Shown piece by piece: positions 56,160 to 64,000 of a DNA stretch of 64,000 nt (the first letter of the stretch is position 1; each line of letters begins with the position of its first letter). Location: contig NZ_CP012831.1 of the NCBI RefSeq assembly GCF_001307275.1, forward strand, positions 4,208,501-4,272,500, in the 5' to 3' direction. The DNA comes from Pseudomonas fluorescens. GTDB lineage: Bacteria > Pseudomonadota > Gammaproteobacteria > Pseudomonadales > Pseudomonadaceae. The position numbers and the translations under genes were made by a program. The notes below the pieces were generated by a model, which was given only the letters and a program-made list of their open reading frames with translations, did not search any database and had not been told where the DNA came from.

Positions 56160-57502
56160 TTCGTTCGCTTCGGCTGCGGCTGATGCTGGCCGCGATGACC
56201 CTGGCGGTGCTGTTCATGCTGGCCTTGTTGCCGGCCATGCAAGGCGCGTTCAGCCTGGCGTTGCAGGAATCCATCGAGCAACGCCTGGCCTCGGACGTGA
56301 CCACGCTGATTTCCGCCGCCCGGGTGGAAAACAACCGCTTGAAGATGCCGACGCAGTTGCCCGATGAGCGCTTCAACCTCGCCGATGCCCGCCTGCTGGG
56401 CTACATCTATGATCGTGAGGGGCGGTTGGTCTGGCGGTCGAAGGCCACCCAGGAAGAAAACATCAATTACACGCCGCGCTATGACGGCCAGGGCAACCAG
56501 TTCGCCCGCATTCGCGAGAACGACGGCCAGGAGTTTTTTGTCTATGACGTCGAGATCAAGCTGCTTGGCGGCCAGAACGCGGCGTTCAGCATCGTTACCC
56601 TGCAACCGGTGCGCGACTACGAAGTGACCTTGCAGGGGCTGCGGGACAATCTCTACCTGGGCTTTGGCGCGGCCCTGGCGGTGTTGCTGGCGCTGTTGTG
56701 GATCGGCCTGACCTGGGGCCTGCGGGCGTTGCGGCGCCTGAGCCAGGAACTGGATGAAATCGAAAGCGGCGCCCGGGAAAGCCTCAGTACCGAGCATCCC
56801 CGGGAACTGTTGCGCCTGACCGGTTCCCTCAATCGCTTGCTCTACAGCGAACGGGAGCAGCGCAGCCGTTATCGCGACTCCCTCGATGACCTGGCCCACA
56901 GCCTGAAGACCCCGCTGGCGGTGTTGCAGGGCGTCAGCGAAGACATGGCCCGGCGCCCCGAGGACCGTGGCCAGGCCTGGGTGCTGCAAACCCAGATCGA
57001 GCGTATGAGCCAGCAGATCGGCTACCAATTGCAGCGCGCCAGCCTGCGCAAAAGCGGGTTGGTGCGCCATCAGGTGCGCTTGCGCCCGGTGCTGCAAAGC
57101 CTGTGCGACACCTTGGACAAGGTCTATCGCGACAAGCGGGTCAATGTGAGTTTCGATCTGCCGGAGCACTGCCAGGTGCCGATCGAACAGGGTGCGTTGC
57201 TGGAGATGCTCGGCAACCTGCTGGAGAACGCCTATCGACTGTGCCTGGGCGAGGTGCGTGTCAGCGTGCACCAGACCCTCGGCGGCACGGAGTTGAGCGT
57301 CGAGGACGATGGGCCGGGCGTGCCGCCGGATCAACGTGCGCGGATCCTCCAGCGGGGCGAACGGCTGGACCGTCAGCATCCGGGGCAGGGCATTGGCCTG
57401 GCGGTGGTCAAGGACATCATCGAAAGCTACGGCGCCCGGTTGAACCTGGGGGATTCGGAACTGGGCGGGGCGGCGTTCCGGATTCATTTTCCGGTGGTTT
57501 GA
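56156..57502 (+). CDS. phoQ: Sensor histidine kinase PhoQ
   Basis: A 448-residue membrane kinase with a GTG start overlapping phoP (GTGA). It has a first membrane helix (about 5-28), a periplasmic PhoQ-like sensor domain (about 30-165) and a second membrane helix (about 170-192). HAMP-like sequence is followed by H248 in DLAHSLKTPLAVL, and by N (NLLENAYRL), G1 (VEDDGPGVP) and G2 (GQGIGLAVV) boxes. PhoQ phosphorylates PhoP when divalent cations are scarce. Confidence 0.94.
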   Translation: MIRSLRLRLMLAAMTLAVLFMLALLPAMQGAFSLALQESIEQRLASDVTTLISAARVENNRLKMPTQLPDERFNLADARLLGYIYDREGRLVWRSKATQEENINYTPRYDGQGNQFARIRENDGQEFFVYDVEIKLLGGQNAAFSIVTLQPVRDYEVTLQGLRDNLYLGFGAALAVLLALLWIGLTWGLRALRRLSQELDEIESGARESLSTEHPRELLRLTGSLNRLLYSEREQRSRYRDSLDDLAHSLKTPLAVLQGVSEDMARRPEDRGQAWVLQTQIERMSQQIGYQLQRASLRKSGLVRHQVRLRPVLQSLCDTLDKVYRDKRVNVSFDLPEHCQVPIEQGALLEMLGNLLENAYRLCLGEVRVSVHQTLGGTELSVEDDGPGVPPDQRARILQRGERLDRQHPGQGIGLAVVKDIIESYGARLNLGDSELGGAAFRIHFPVV

Positions 57503-57532
57503 CTGGGATGTTTTCGGTGTGTTTGCGGGCCT

Positions 57533-57608
57533 CATCGCGAGCAAGCTCGCTCCCACAGGGATTTGTGAGCGCCGAAAATCCAATGTGGGAGCGAGCTTGC
57601 TCGCGATG
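57533..57608. repeat. REP inverted pair, outward polarity
   Basis: CATCGCGAGCAAGCTCGCTC then GAGCGAGCTTGCTCGCGATG, between phoQ and the convergent AraC gene. Confidence 0.9.
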
Positions 57609-57645
57609 AGGCCCGTCAGCACACCACAAAAAACCAATCAGGAAA

Positions 57646-58644
57646 TCAGTTCTCCAACTCCCTGTAGGCCCCCGGCGTCAGCCCCGTCCACTTCTTGAAC
57701 GCCCGGTGAAACGCCGACGGTTCGGAGAAACCCAACTGCTCGGCAATCTGCTGCAACGACAAATCCGCACGCCCCAAGTGGTAGATGGCGATATCCCGCC
57801 GCAACTGATCCTTGAGCTCCTGGAAGCTGGTGCCTTCCTCCCGCAGATGCCGGCGCAAGGTCTGCGGGCTGATGTGCAAGTGGGCGGCGACGGTGTCCAG
57901 GTCGGGCCAGCGTGCCGTGTCGCGGCTGAGCAGGCGGCGCAGCTGGCTGCTCAGGCTGTGGCCATCGTCCGGGCGCGACAGCAGGTCGGCGGGGGAGTGT
58001 TCGAGGAAATGCTTGAGGGTGCGTTCGTCCTGCAACAGCGGCATGTCCAGGTAGCGGCTGTGGAACAGCAGGCTGCTGCCGGGCGCGTCGAATACCAGCG
58101 GGTAGGGGAACAATAAGTCGTATTCGGCCCCGTGGGCGGGCCTGGCATAGCCGAAAGTCACCTGCTCCAGGCCTATCCGCTGGCCGATCAGCCAACTGGC
58201 GAGGCGATGCCAGACCACCAGCAGGCTTTCAGTCAGGAAGTGATCGGGGTCCCACAACGTCGAGTCGTCCAGCACCAGCCGCACCCGTTCGCCTTCGGTT
58301 TCCAGCGTCAGGCGCGGGGCGTCGGGGAACAGACTGTAGAACAGCAAGCCGCGCTGAAGGGCCTTGCCCAGGGTCCGACAGTGGATCAACGCGTGACACA
58401 TCATGGCAAACGTTCCGGGTTTACTCGGCGCCCGGCCGAATCCCAGGTATTCGTCCTCCATTGCCAGCCACAACGCTTGCAGCAGGCGGGCGAACTGTTC
58501 CGGCGCGATGCGCGCCCGCGGTTCATCCAGCAGTTCAGGGCTGATGTTCAATTGTTGCAGCAAGGGAAAATAGTCGAAGCCTTGCCGACGTGCGCCGCCC
58601 AGGGCAGCGCGGGCGAAGTGGCTGGCGATCGTGCGTTGGCGCAT
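57646..58644 (-). CDS. AraC family transcriptional regulator (OruR-like)
   Basis: A 332-residue regulator, start at 58644 (MRQRTIASHFARAALGGARRQG); the frame is open to 58716 but the extra part is not family-like. The N-terminal Arabinose_bd-like domain (about 20-210: LLDEPRARIAPEQFARLLQALW) is followed by the C-terminal AraC helix-turn-helix pair (about 235-330) with AAHLHISPQTLRRHLREEG and IAEQLGFSEPSAFHRAFKKWTG. It resembles OruR in the N-terminal domain. It is divergent from dctA; the shared region has two palindromes. Confidence 0.88.
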   Translation of the reverse strand: MRQRTIASHFARAALGGARRQGFDYFPLLQQLNISPELLDEPRARIAPEQFARLLQALWLAMEDEYLGFGRAPSKPGTFAMMCHALIHCRTLGKALQRGLLFYSLFPDAPRLTLETEGERVRLVLDDSTLWDPDHFLTESLLVVWHRLASWLIGQRIGLEQVTFGYARPAHGAEYDLLFPYPLVFDAPGSSLLFHSRYLDMPLLQDERTLKHFLEHSPADLLSRPDDGHSLSSQLRRLLSRDTARWPDLDTVAAHLHISPQTLRRHLREEGTSFQELKDQLRRDIAIYHLGRADLSLQQIAEQLGFSEPSAFHRAFKKWTGLTPGAYRELEN

Positions 58645-58700
58645 GGCAGAAATCCGTCCGTTAAGCGGGCGAATGGTAGCAGGGGCTTGAGGCTGGACAA

Positions 58701-58714
58701 GGCGGATATCCGCC
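58701..58714. promoter_or_regulatory. Palindromic operator 1 upstream of dctA
   Basis: GGCGGATATCCGCC is a perfect 14-bp palindrome, 41 bases (about four helical turns) from the next site. Probable enhancer site for a sigma-54 activator such as DctD, or AraC-regulator site. Confidence 0.65.
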
Positions 58715-58741
58715 AAATCCCGGAGCGCGGGATGGTCTGTA

Positions 58742-58755
58742 GGCGGAAATCCGCC
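58742..58755. promoter_or_regulatory. Palindromic operator 2 upstream of dctA
   Basis: GGCGGAAATCCGCC differs in one central base from operator 1. It lies about 80 bases before the -24 promoter element, the usual distance for an enhancer. Confidence 0.65.
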
Positions 58756-58832
58756 ACTTACACACTGCGTTTAGTCGCGTGTGGAAACCGCAAGCCCGTC
58801 TGCTATACCGGGTGTAGGGCATTTCGCAAAAA

Positions 58833-58848
58833 TGGCACGCGCTTTGCG
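58833..58848 (+). promoter_or_regulatory. Sigma-54 promoter of dctA
   Basis: TGGCACG-CGCT-TTGCG fits the RpoN consensus with correct GG-N10-GC spacing; 128 bases before the dctA start. Confidence 0.85.
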
Positions 58849-58976
58849 ATGCGTTGGATAGGTCTGCCGCGTGCAGCCGAAAAAAACAAATCCCTCCAGT
58901 GCAGGAGGGTTCGCAATTGAGGTGCCGTGGACGACAGGTGGAAGTCGTCATGCGGGACTCTTGAGGAAGGTTTGCC

Positions 58977-60329
58977 ATGACGACTCGTCAGCCACTGTAC
59001 AAATCCCTGTATTTCCAGGTGATCGTAGCCATTGCCATCGGTATTTTGCTCGGCCACTTCTACCCGCAGACCGGTGTTGCCCTCAAGCCATTCGGCGACG
59101 GGTTCATCAAACTGATCAAAATGGTCATCGCCCCCATCATCTTCTGTACCGTCGTCAGTGGTATCGGCGGCATGCAGAACATGAAATCGGTGGGCAAGAC
59201 CGGCGGCTACGCGCTGCTGTACTTCGAAATCGTCTCCACCATCGCCTTGCTGATCGGCCTGGTCGTGGTCAACGTCGTGCAACCGGGCGCCGGCATGCAC
59301 ATTGACGTATCGACCCTGGACACCAGCAAGATCGCCGGTTTCATCTCGGCCGGTAAAGACCAGAGCATCATTGCCTTCATCCTCAACGTGATCCCGAACA
59401 CCATCGTCGGCGCGTTCGCCAACGGCGACATCCTGCAAGTGCTGATGTTCTCGGTGCTCTTCGGCTTCGCCCTGCATCGCCTGGGTGCCTACGGCAAGCC
59501 GGTGCTGGACTTCATCGATCGCTTCGCCCACGTGATGTTCATCATCATCAACATGATCATGAAGCTGGCTCCACTGGGTGCATTCGGTGCCATGGCCTTC
59601 ACCATCGGTGCCTACGGTGTCGGTTCGCTGGTGCAACTGGGCCAGTTGATGATCTGCTTCTACATCACTTGCGTGGTGTTCGTGCTGGTGGTGCTGGGCG
59701 CCATCTGCCGCGCCCACGGCTTCAGCGTCATCAAGCTGATCCGCTACATCCGTGAAGAACTGCTGATTGTGCTGGGTACTTCCTCCTCGGAATCGGCCCT
59801 GCCACGCATGCTGATCAAGATGGAGCGCCTGGGTGCCAAGAAATCTGTCGTAGGCCTGGTGATCCCGACTGGCTACTCGTTCAACCTCGACGGTACTTCG
59901 ATCTACCTGACCATGGCGGCGGTGTTCATTGCCCAGGCCACCGATACCCCGATGGACCTGACTCACCAGATCACCCTGCTGCTGGTGCTGTTGCTGTCGT
60001 CCAAAGGTGCTGCTGGCGTGACCGGTAGCGGCTTCATCGTACTGGCGGCCACCCTGTCGGCCGTAGGTCACCTGCCGGTGGCTGGCCTGGCGCTGATCCT
60101 GGGTATCGACCGCTTCATGTCCGAAGCCCGCGCCCTGACCAACCTGGTGGGCAACGCTGTCGCCACCATCGTGGTTGCCAAGTGGGTCAAGGAGCTGGAC
60201 GAAGACCAGCTGCAGACCGAGCTGGCTTCCGGTGGTCGCGGTATCTCCGACGTTCGTGAAGATGACGAGCAGATCGCGGCGGCGCAGATTGCTGCGGCTG
60301 AGACCTCTGCTCCAGGCACTGTGAAGTAA
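58977..60329 (+). CDS. dctA: C4-dicarboxylate/proton or sodium symporter DctA
   Basis: A 450-residue inner-membrane transporter of the DAACS family, start preceded by GAGGAAGG. The serine-rich loop GTSSSESALPRML, GYSFNLDGTSIYL and GSGFIVLAATLSAVG are family hairpin signatures, and DRFMSEARALTNLVGNAVATIVVAKW is the terminal motif. It imports succinate, malate, fumarate and related acids, typical Pseudomonas carbon sources. Its sigma-54 promoter and the paired palindromes suggest DctB/DctD control; those genes are not in this window. Confidence 0.95.
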   Translation: MTTRQPLYKSLYFQVIVAIAIGILLGHFYPQTGVALKPFGDGFIKLIKMVIAPIIFCTVVSGIGGMQNMKSVGKTGGYALLYFEIVSTIALLIGLVVVNVVQPGAGMHIDVSTLDTSKIAGFISAGKDQSIIAFILNVIPNTIVGAFANGDILQVLMFSVLFGFALHRLGAYGKPVLDFIDRFAHVMFIIINMIMKLAPLGAFGAMAFTIGAYGVGSLVQLGQLMICFYITCVVFVLVVLGAICRAHGFSVIKLIRYIREELLIVLGTSSSESALPRMLIKMERLGAKKSVVGLVIPTGYSFNLDGTSIYLTMAAVFIAQATDTPMDLTHQITLLLVLLLSSKGAAGVTGSGFIVLAATLSAVGHLPVAGLALILGIDRFMSEARALTNLVGNAVATIVVAKWVKELDEDQLQTELASGGRGISDVREDDEQIAAAQIAAAETSAPGTVK

Positions 60330-60346
60330 TCTTCAGGCTGCAATGA

Positions 60347-60372
60347 AAAACCCGCTTCGGCGGGTTTTTTTA
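60347..60372 (+). terminator. Intrinsic terminator after dctA
   Basis: AACCCGC-TTCG-GCGGGTT followed by TTTTTT. Confidence 0.93.
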
Positions 60373-60539
60373 TTGGCAGAGCTCTCCAGTCGAGGAGGCT
60401 TCTGTGGTGAGGGTGCAAGCGCCCTCACCACAACAGCTCTCACGCTGAGCGCAATGGTCATCCAGACTGGCACCTGCGGTAATTGCCCCACCGCCAGTCC
60501 CTGCCTAGTCTCTAACCATCCCCCCTTCGGAGACCACCC

Positions 60540-61721
60540 ATGCAAGGCCCACTGGCATCGCTCAAGGTTCTGGATTTCTCGACCCTGTTGCCTGGCCCGT
60601 TCGCCTCGCTGTTGCTGGCGGACATGGGGGCCGAGGTGTTGCGCATCGAGTCGCCGACCCGTCAGGACTTGCTGCGGGTACTGCCGCCCCATGACCAAGG
60701 CGTATCGGCCAGCCACGCCTACCTCAACCGCAACAAGCGCAGCCTGGCCCTGGACCTCAAGCAGCCGGAAGCGTTGGAGGTGGTCACGCAGTTGCTGGGG
60801 GACTACGACATCCTGTTGGAACAGTTCCGCCCCGGTGTGATGGAGCGGCTGGGCCTGGGATACGAAGCCTTGAAAGCCATCAATCCGCGGCTGATCTACG
60901 TGTCGATCACCGGCTACGGCCAGACCGGCCCTTATAAGGATCGCGCCGGCCACGACATCAATTACCTGGCCCTGGCGGGGCTGGCCAGCCACACCGGCCG
61001 TGCCGACAGCGGGCCGTTGCCGCTGGGCATTCAGGCGGCGGATATCGCCGGTGGTTCATTGCACGGGGTGATCGGACTGTTGGCGGCGGTCATCGCCCGT
61101 CAGCAGACCGGTCAGGGCCAGCACCTTGACGTGAGCATGACTGACTGCGTGTTCAGCCTCAACGCCATGGCCGGCGCCGGTTACCTGGCCTGCGGTGTGG
61201 AACCGGGTTGGGAGAATCAGATGCTCAACGGCGGCGGCTTCTACGACTATTACCGCACCCGAGACGGTCGCTGGATGTCGGTGGGCAGCCTGGAACCGGC
61301 CTTCATGCAGGCGCTGTGCGAGGCTTTGGGACGGCCGGAACTGGCGGCCCAGGGGCTGTCGCCCAAGCCTGAGCAGCAACAGGCCCTGAAGCAGGCATTG
61401 CAAACCGAGTTCGAGAAGCATGATTTTGCCGAACTGTGCGACGTGTTTGCCGGGATCGATGCCTGTGTCGAGCCGGTGCTGAGCCTGGAGGAGGCTGTCC
61501 GGCATCCGCAGTTACAGGCTCGGGAGCTGGTGAAACAGGTGCCCCGAGGAGATGGTTCGAGCCAGGCGCAGATGGCCTGTCCGTTGCGGTTTTCAGACGG
61601 TCTGCCCGAGCCTCGCCATATTGGCGTGGAGCTGGGAGCGCATACGGATCAGGTGTTGGGGGCGCTGGGGTTCAGTGCGCTGCGGATTGCCGAATTGCGC
61701 AGGAGCGGGGTGGTTTTGTAG
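60540..61721 (+). CDS. CaiB/BaiF family CoA-transferase
   Basis: A 393-residue class III CoA-transferase. The N-terminal KVLDFSTLLPGPFASLLLADMGAEVLRIE is the CoA-binding signature, NKRSLALDLK follows, and the catalytic aspartate lies in IQAADIAGGSLHGVIGL. The same family includes formyl-CoA transferase, carnitine CoA-transferase and alpha-methylacyl-CoA racemase; the substrate cannot be told here. A GGAG precedes the ATG. It is a single gene; a REP pair follows. Confidence 0.88.
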   Translation: MQGPLASLKVLDFSTLLPGPFASLLLADMGAEVLRIESPTRQDLLRVLPPHDQGVSASHAYLNRNKRSLALDLKQPEALEVVTQLLGDYDILLEQFRPGVMERLGLGYEALKAINPRLIYVSITGYGQTGPYKDRAGHDINYLALAGLASHTGRADSGPLPLGIQAADIAGGSLHGVIGLLAAVIARQQTGQGQHLDVSMTDCVFSLNAMAGAGYLACGVEPGWENQMLNGGGFYDYYRTRDGRWMSVGSLEPAFMQALCEALGRPELAAQGLSPKPEQQQALKQALQTEFEKHDFAELCDVFAGIDACVEPVLSLEEAVRHPQLQARELVKQVPRGDGSSQAQMACPLRFSDGLPEPRHIGVELGAHTDQVLGALGFSALRIAELRRSGVVL

Positions 61722-61734
61722 GGCCGCAAGGCCG

Positions 61735-61810
61735 CCATCGCGAGCAAGCTCGCTCCCACACTGGATCTTTGGCGTTCACGGATCCTGTGGGAGCGAGCTT
61801 GCTCGCGATG
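61735..61810. repeat. REP inverted pair, outward polarity
   Basis: CATCGCGAGCAAGCTCGCTC then GAGCGAGCTTGCTCGCGATG, between convergent genes. Confidence 0.9.
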
Positions 61811-61836
61811 AGGTCAGCCCAGACACCACAAGAGCA

Positions 61837-62331
61837 TTATTCCACCCGCGTTTCCCCACTGAACACCAAGGTATTGCGACAGCTGCGGCACAAATACCGC
61901 CGCCCCTGGCGCACCAGGCTGTGGCGCTGGGCCGAGAACGGGAAGTCGCTGCCATCGCAAGGGCACTTGTAGATGTAGCGGGTCACACTGCGGCGTTTGA
62001 TTTCGTAGGTGTGGCAACGGTTGGGCGGCAGTTCGTACACGCCGCGCATGATCAGTTGCCATTCTTCGCCATGGGGCTGGATGCGTTCGCCAAACAGTTG
62101 GTGGGCGATCAGGTGCGCGACTTCGTGGGCGACGGTCTGCTTGAGGAAGTCTTCGGCGTTTTCCCGGTACAACTGTGGATTGAAGCGCAGCAGGTTTTCA
62201 TGCAGGTGCGCGACACCGGCCTTCTGGCCACGCAATTTGAAGCTGACCACCGGGCGTTTGAAAGGACGTTTGAAAAAGGATTCGGCTTGTTGGTAACACT
62301 CTTCGACGCGGGTATTGAGTTGCTCGAGCAT
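61837..62331 (-). CDS. sprT: SprT family zinc metalloprotein
   Basis: A 164-residue protein with the zinc-protease motif H69-E70-V-A-H73 (AHEVAHLIAH) and a C-terminal zinc ribbon (YKCPCDG, LCRSCRNTLV). The SprT family is related to eukaryotic SPRTN; the bacterial role is not well known. Its start MLEQLNTRVEECYQQAE fits the family. Confidence 0.9.
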   Translation of the reverse strand: MLEQLNTRVEECYQQAESFFKRPFKRPVVSFKLRGQKAGVAHLHENLLRFNPQLYRENAEDFLKQTVAHEVAHLIAHQLFGERIQPHGEEWQLIMRGVYELPPNRCHTYEIKRRSVTRYIYKCPCDGSDFPFSAQRHSLVRQGRRYLCRSCRNTLVFSGETRVE

Positions 62332-62479
62332 GCTTTACGGGTCTCCAGAAGCCCGAGTATGCCGCAAGCGTCGGCCGTTGCGAATCGCCCAGGCGCCCAG
62401 TGGTCGTTTCAAACACAGGAAGGCCGCCTTGCGGCGGCCTGTGTCGGCAGATCCTGCTTTTTTATTGGAGGGCACTACG

Positions 62480-63082
62480 TCAATTGGTATAGACCGGGCC
62501 GACGCCCAGCCCCCAGACGATCACCGTGAACGCCATGATGGCCACCAGCACCACCAGGCCGACCGCGAGCACCGAACTGGAAAACAGAAAACCTTCGTCC
62601 TGGGGAATGTTCATGAACGTCGGCAGGCCGACGTACAGCAGGTAGACGGTGTAGCAGATTGCCGCCGTGCCGACGATCATCCCTAGCCACATGTGCGGGT
62701 AGAGCGCCGCCAGGCCGCCGATGAACAAAGGTGTCGCGGTGTAGGTGGCAAACGCGACGCAACGGGCCAGGCTCGGATTGGCGTCGTAGGTGCGGGCCAT
62801 CCAGTGGATGAAGGCACCCATTACCGCCACGCCGCCCAACATGGCCAGGTACGACATGATGGTCATCCACAGCGCGCTTTCCTGTGTGAGCATGACCGGT
62901 GGACGATTGCCGATGACCCATCCCACCTGTGTGGTGCCGATGAATGCCGATACGGCGGGGATGGCCGCCAGGATCAGCGTGTGGGTGAGGTACATGTGGC
63001 TGATGCTTTCCTCCTGATCGCCACGGATTTCTTTCCATTCTTGATCAGGGTGGGTAAAGAGCCCCACGACATGATGGATCAT
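62480..63082 (-). CDS. Yip1 family inner-membrane protein
   Basis: A 200-residue protein beginning MIHHVVGLFTHPDQEWKEIRGD, the usual start of bacterial Yip1-domain proteins, followed by about five membrane helices (LILAAIPAVSAFIG, YLAMLGGVAVMGAFI, LFIGGLAALYPHMW, VGTAAICYTVYLLYVGLP, SVLAVGLVVLVAIMAF). Function unknown. Its promoter must lie in 63083-63300. Downstream, the hairpin AGGCCGCC-TTGC-GGCGGCCT at 62421-62440 lies between it and sprT. Confidence 0.85.
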   Translation of the reverse strand: MIHHVVGLFTHPDQEWKEIRGDQEESISHMYLTHTLILAAIPAVSAFIGTTQVGWVIGNRPPVMLTQESALWMTIMSYLAMLGGVAVMGAFIHWMARTYDANPSLARCVAFATYTATPLFIGGLAALYPHMWLGMIVGTAAICYTVYLLYVGLPTFMNIPQDEGFLFSSSVLAVGLVVLVAIMAFTVIVWGLGVGPVYTN

Positions 63083-63475
63083 AGTCAGTCACTCCTTTGT
63101 TATTGCCATCGCCCCCCAACGGAGCGCCTACGGGCCAAACGGCCAAGTAAGTAAAGGTCTGGATATGTGTGCGACCTTATGTCGCAGTATAGAAAGGAGT
63201 TACCCCGAGGGGGATGGGGGGCTTAGAGCAAATCGCGCTGTAACGGAACGGGTTAATCGCGGCTTGATCTGTGGGCATAACCCTGTTGGCGAACAAATGC
63301 CCTGTGGCGAGGGAGCTTGCTCCCGCTCGGCTGCGAAGCTGACGCCGACAGAACGACCCCAGAGGGTCGCTTCGCAACCCAGCGGGAGCAAGCTCCCTCG
63401 CCACAAGTGCGGTGCCACAGCCGGTTTTTTTGCGTAAAATGCCGGCCTTTCGTCACACCTCACGGATTTCGCGTC
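63083..63475. other. Intergenic region between the Yip1 gene and ttcA
   Basis: It contains the REP pair at 63303-63406. The rest shows no gene; short frames here are not coding-like. Confidence 0.5.
63303..63406. repeat. Inverted REP pair, GGCGAGGGAGCTTGCTCCCG family, copy 2
   Basis: TGTGGCGAGGGAGCTTGCTC and the inverted GAGCAAGCTCCCTCGCCACA, as at 53734. Confidence 0.9.
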
Positions 63476-64000
63476 ATGGGCACTCTTACGGTCAACCAGA
63501 TCAAACTGCAAAAGCGCCTGCGCCGCCAGGCCGGTGAGGCGGTCGCCGATTTCAACATGATCGAGGACGGCGACAAGGTCATGGTCTGCCTGTCCGGCGG
63601 CAAGGACAGCTACACCTTGCTCGATGTGCTGATGCATTTGCAGAAGGTTGCGCCGATCAAGTTCGACATTGTCGCGGTGAACATGGACCAGAAGCAGCCC
63701 GGGTTTCCCGAGCATGTGCTGCCGGCCTATCTCGAGTCGCTGGGTGTGGAATATCACATCGTCGAAAAAGACACCTATTCGGTGGTCAAGGAATTGATTC
63801 CCGAAGGCAAGACCACCTGTTCGCTGTGCTCGCGCCTGCGGCGCGGAACGCTCTACACCTTCGCCGACGAGATCGGTGCGACCAAGATGGCCCTGGGTCA
63901 CCATCGCGACGACATCGTCGAGACGTTCTTCCTGAACATGTTCTACAACGGTTCGCTCAAGGCCATGCCGCCCAAGCTGCGAGCCGATGACGGGCGCAAC
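63476..64000 (+). CDS. ttcA: tRNA 2-thiocytidine(32) synthetase TtcA, 3' truncated by window edge
   Basis: The first 175 residues are present. The PP-loop ATP-binding motif SGGKDS is at 40-45 and the iron-sulfur-cluster cysteines C115 and C118 are in TTCSLCSRLRRG; both identify TtcA. HHRDDIVETFFLNMFYNG is another family motif. TtcA puts sulfur on C32 of certain tRNAs. The third cluster cysteine and C-terminus are outside the window. Confidence 0.95.
   Translation, partial: MGTLTVNQIKLQKRLRRQAGEAVADFNMIEDGDKVMVCLSGGKDSYTLLDVLMHLQKVAPIKFDIVAVNMDQKQPGFPEHVLPAYLESLGVEYHIVEKDTYSVVKELIPEGKTTCSLCSRLRRGTLYTFADEIGATKMALGHHRDDIVETFFLNMFYNGSLKAMPPKLRADDGRN

Overview
The window is a GC-rich chromosomal segment of a Pseudomonas, most probably of the P. 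fluorescens group. The evidence is a conserved Pseudomonas gene order (aruF-aruG-astD-astB-small ORF-astE, then alaS-lysC-csrA-tRNA-Ser/tRNA-Arg and mgtE), an oprH-phoP-phoQ operon, amrZ, flgZ-flgN-flgM-flgA next to cheV-cheR-flgBCDE, and about ten copies of the REP sequence with core GAGCGAGCTTGCTCGCG typical of fluorescent pseudomonads. Both ends are cut inside genes (aruF at the left, ttcA at the right).

Layout. 1-6015: arginine succinyltransferase catabolic operon, with a 41-bp tandem array between astD and astB. 6030-8176: type II lumazine synthase behind an FMN riboswitch, and a threonine aldolase. 8240-15446: alaS, lysC (probable internal start for a beta subunit), csrA/rsmA, tRNA-Ser(GCT), two identical tRNA-Arg(ACG), a small envelope protein and the magnesium channel mgtE. 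15750-16680: amrZ with an AlgU-type promoter, and tRNA-Arg(CCT).

16,700-33,300 is the accessory part and the most interesting stretch. It is a class II contact-dependent inhibition locus in the order cdiB - cdiC (HlyC/RtxC-type acyltransferase) - cdiA (about 3042 residues). The CdiA C-terminus is AT-richer and carries a PD-(D/E)XK nuclease signature. Two candidate immunity genes follow, one of them PoNi-like (DUF1910/1911). After these comes an AT-rich island of small orphan immunity-like genes, two of which are followed by copies of the same 31-nt hairpin element. The island ends in a broken DUF6124 gene and a distinct REP pair.

33,332-38,637: a response regulator fused to TPR repeats with a soluble histidine kinase, a glutamine-synthetase-like gamma-glutamyl ligase and an MFS transporter. 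38,700-46,467: flagellar and chemotaxis block, with a sigma-28 promoter before flgM and a sigma-54 promoter before flgB; the cluster stops after flgE. 46,739-50,070: nrdA (class Ia ribonucleotide reductase, no adjacent nrdB) with a promoter carrying two NrdR-like boxes and a perfect DnaA box. 50,494-57,502: an RstA/RstB-like two-component system, a phosphopantetheinyl transferase, a dienelactone-hydrolase-like enzyme and oprH-phoP-phoQ with a multi-repeat PhoP box. 57,646-64,000: an AraC regulator divergent from the sigma-54-dependent dctA, a CaiB/BaiF CoA-transferase, sprT, a Yip1-like membrane protein and ttcA.

Protein family calls rest on motifs and remembered family features, not on database searches. 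Promoter and operator calls are pattern matches.
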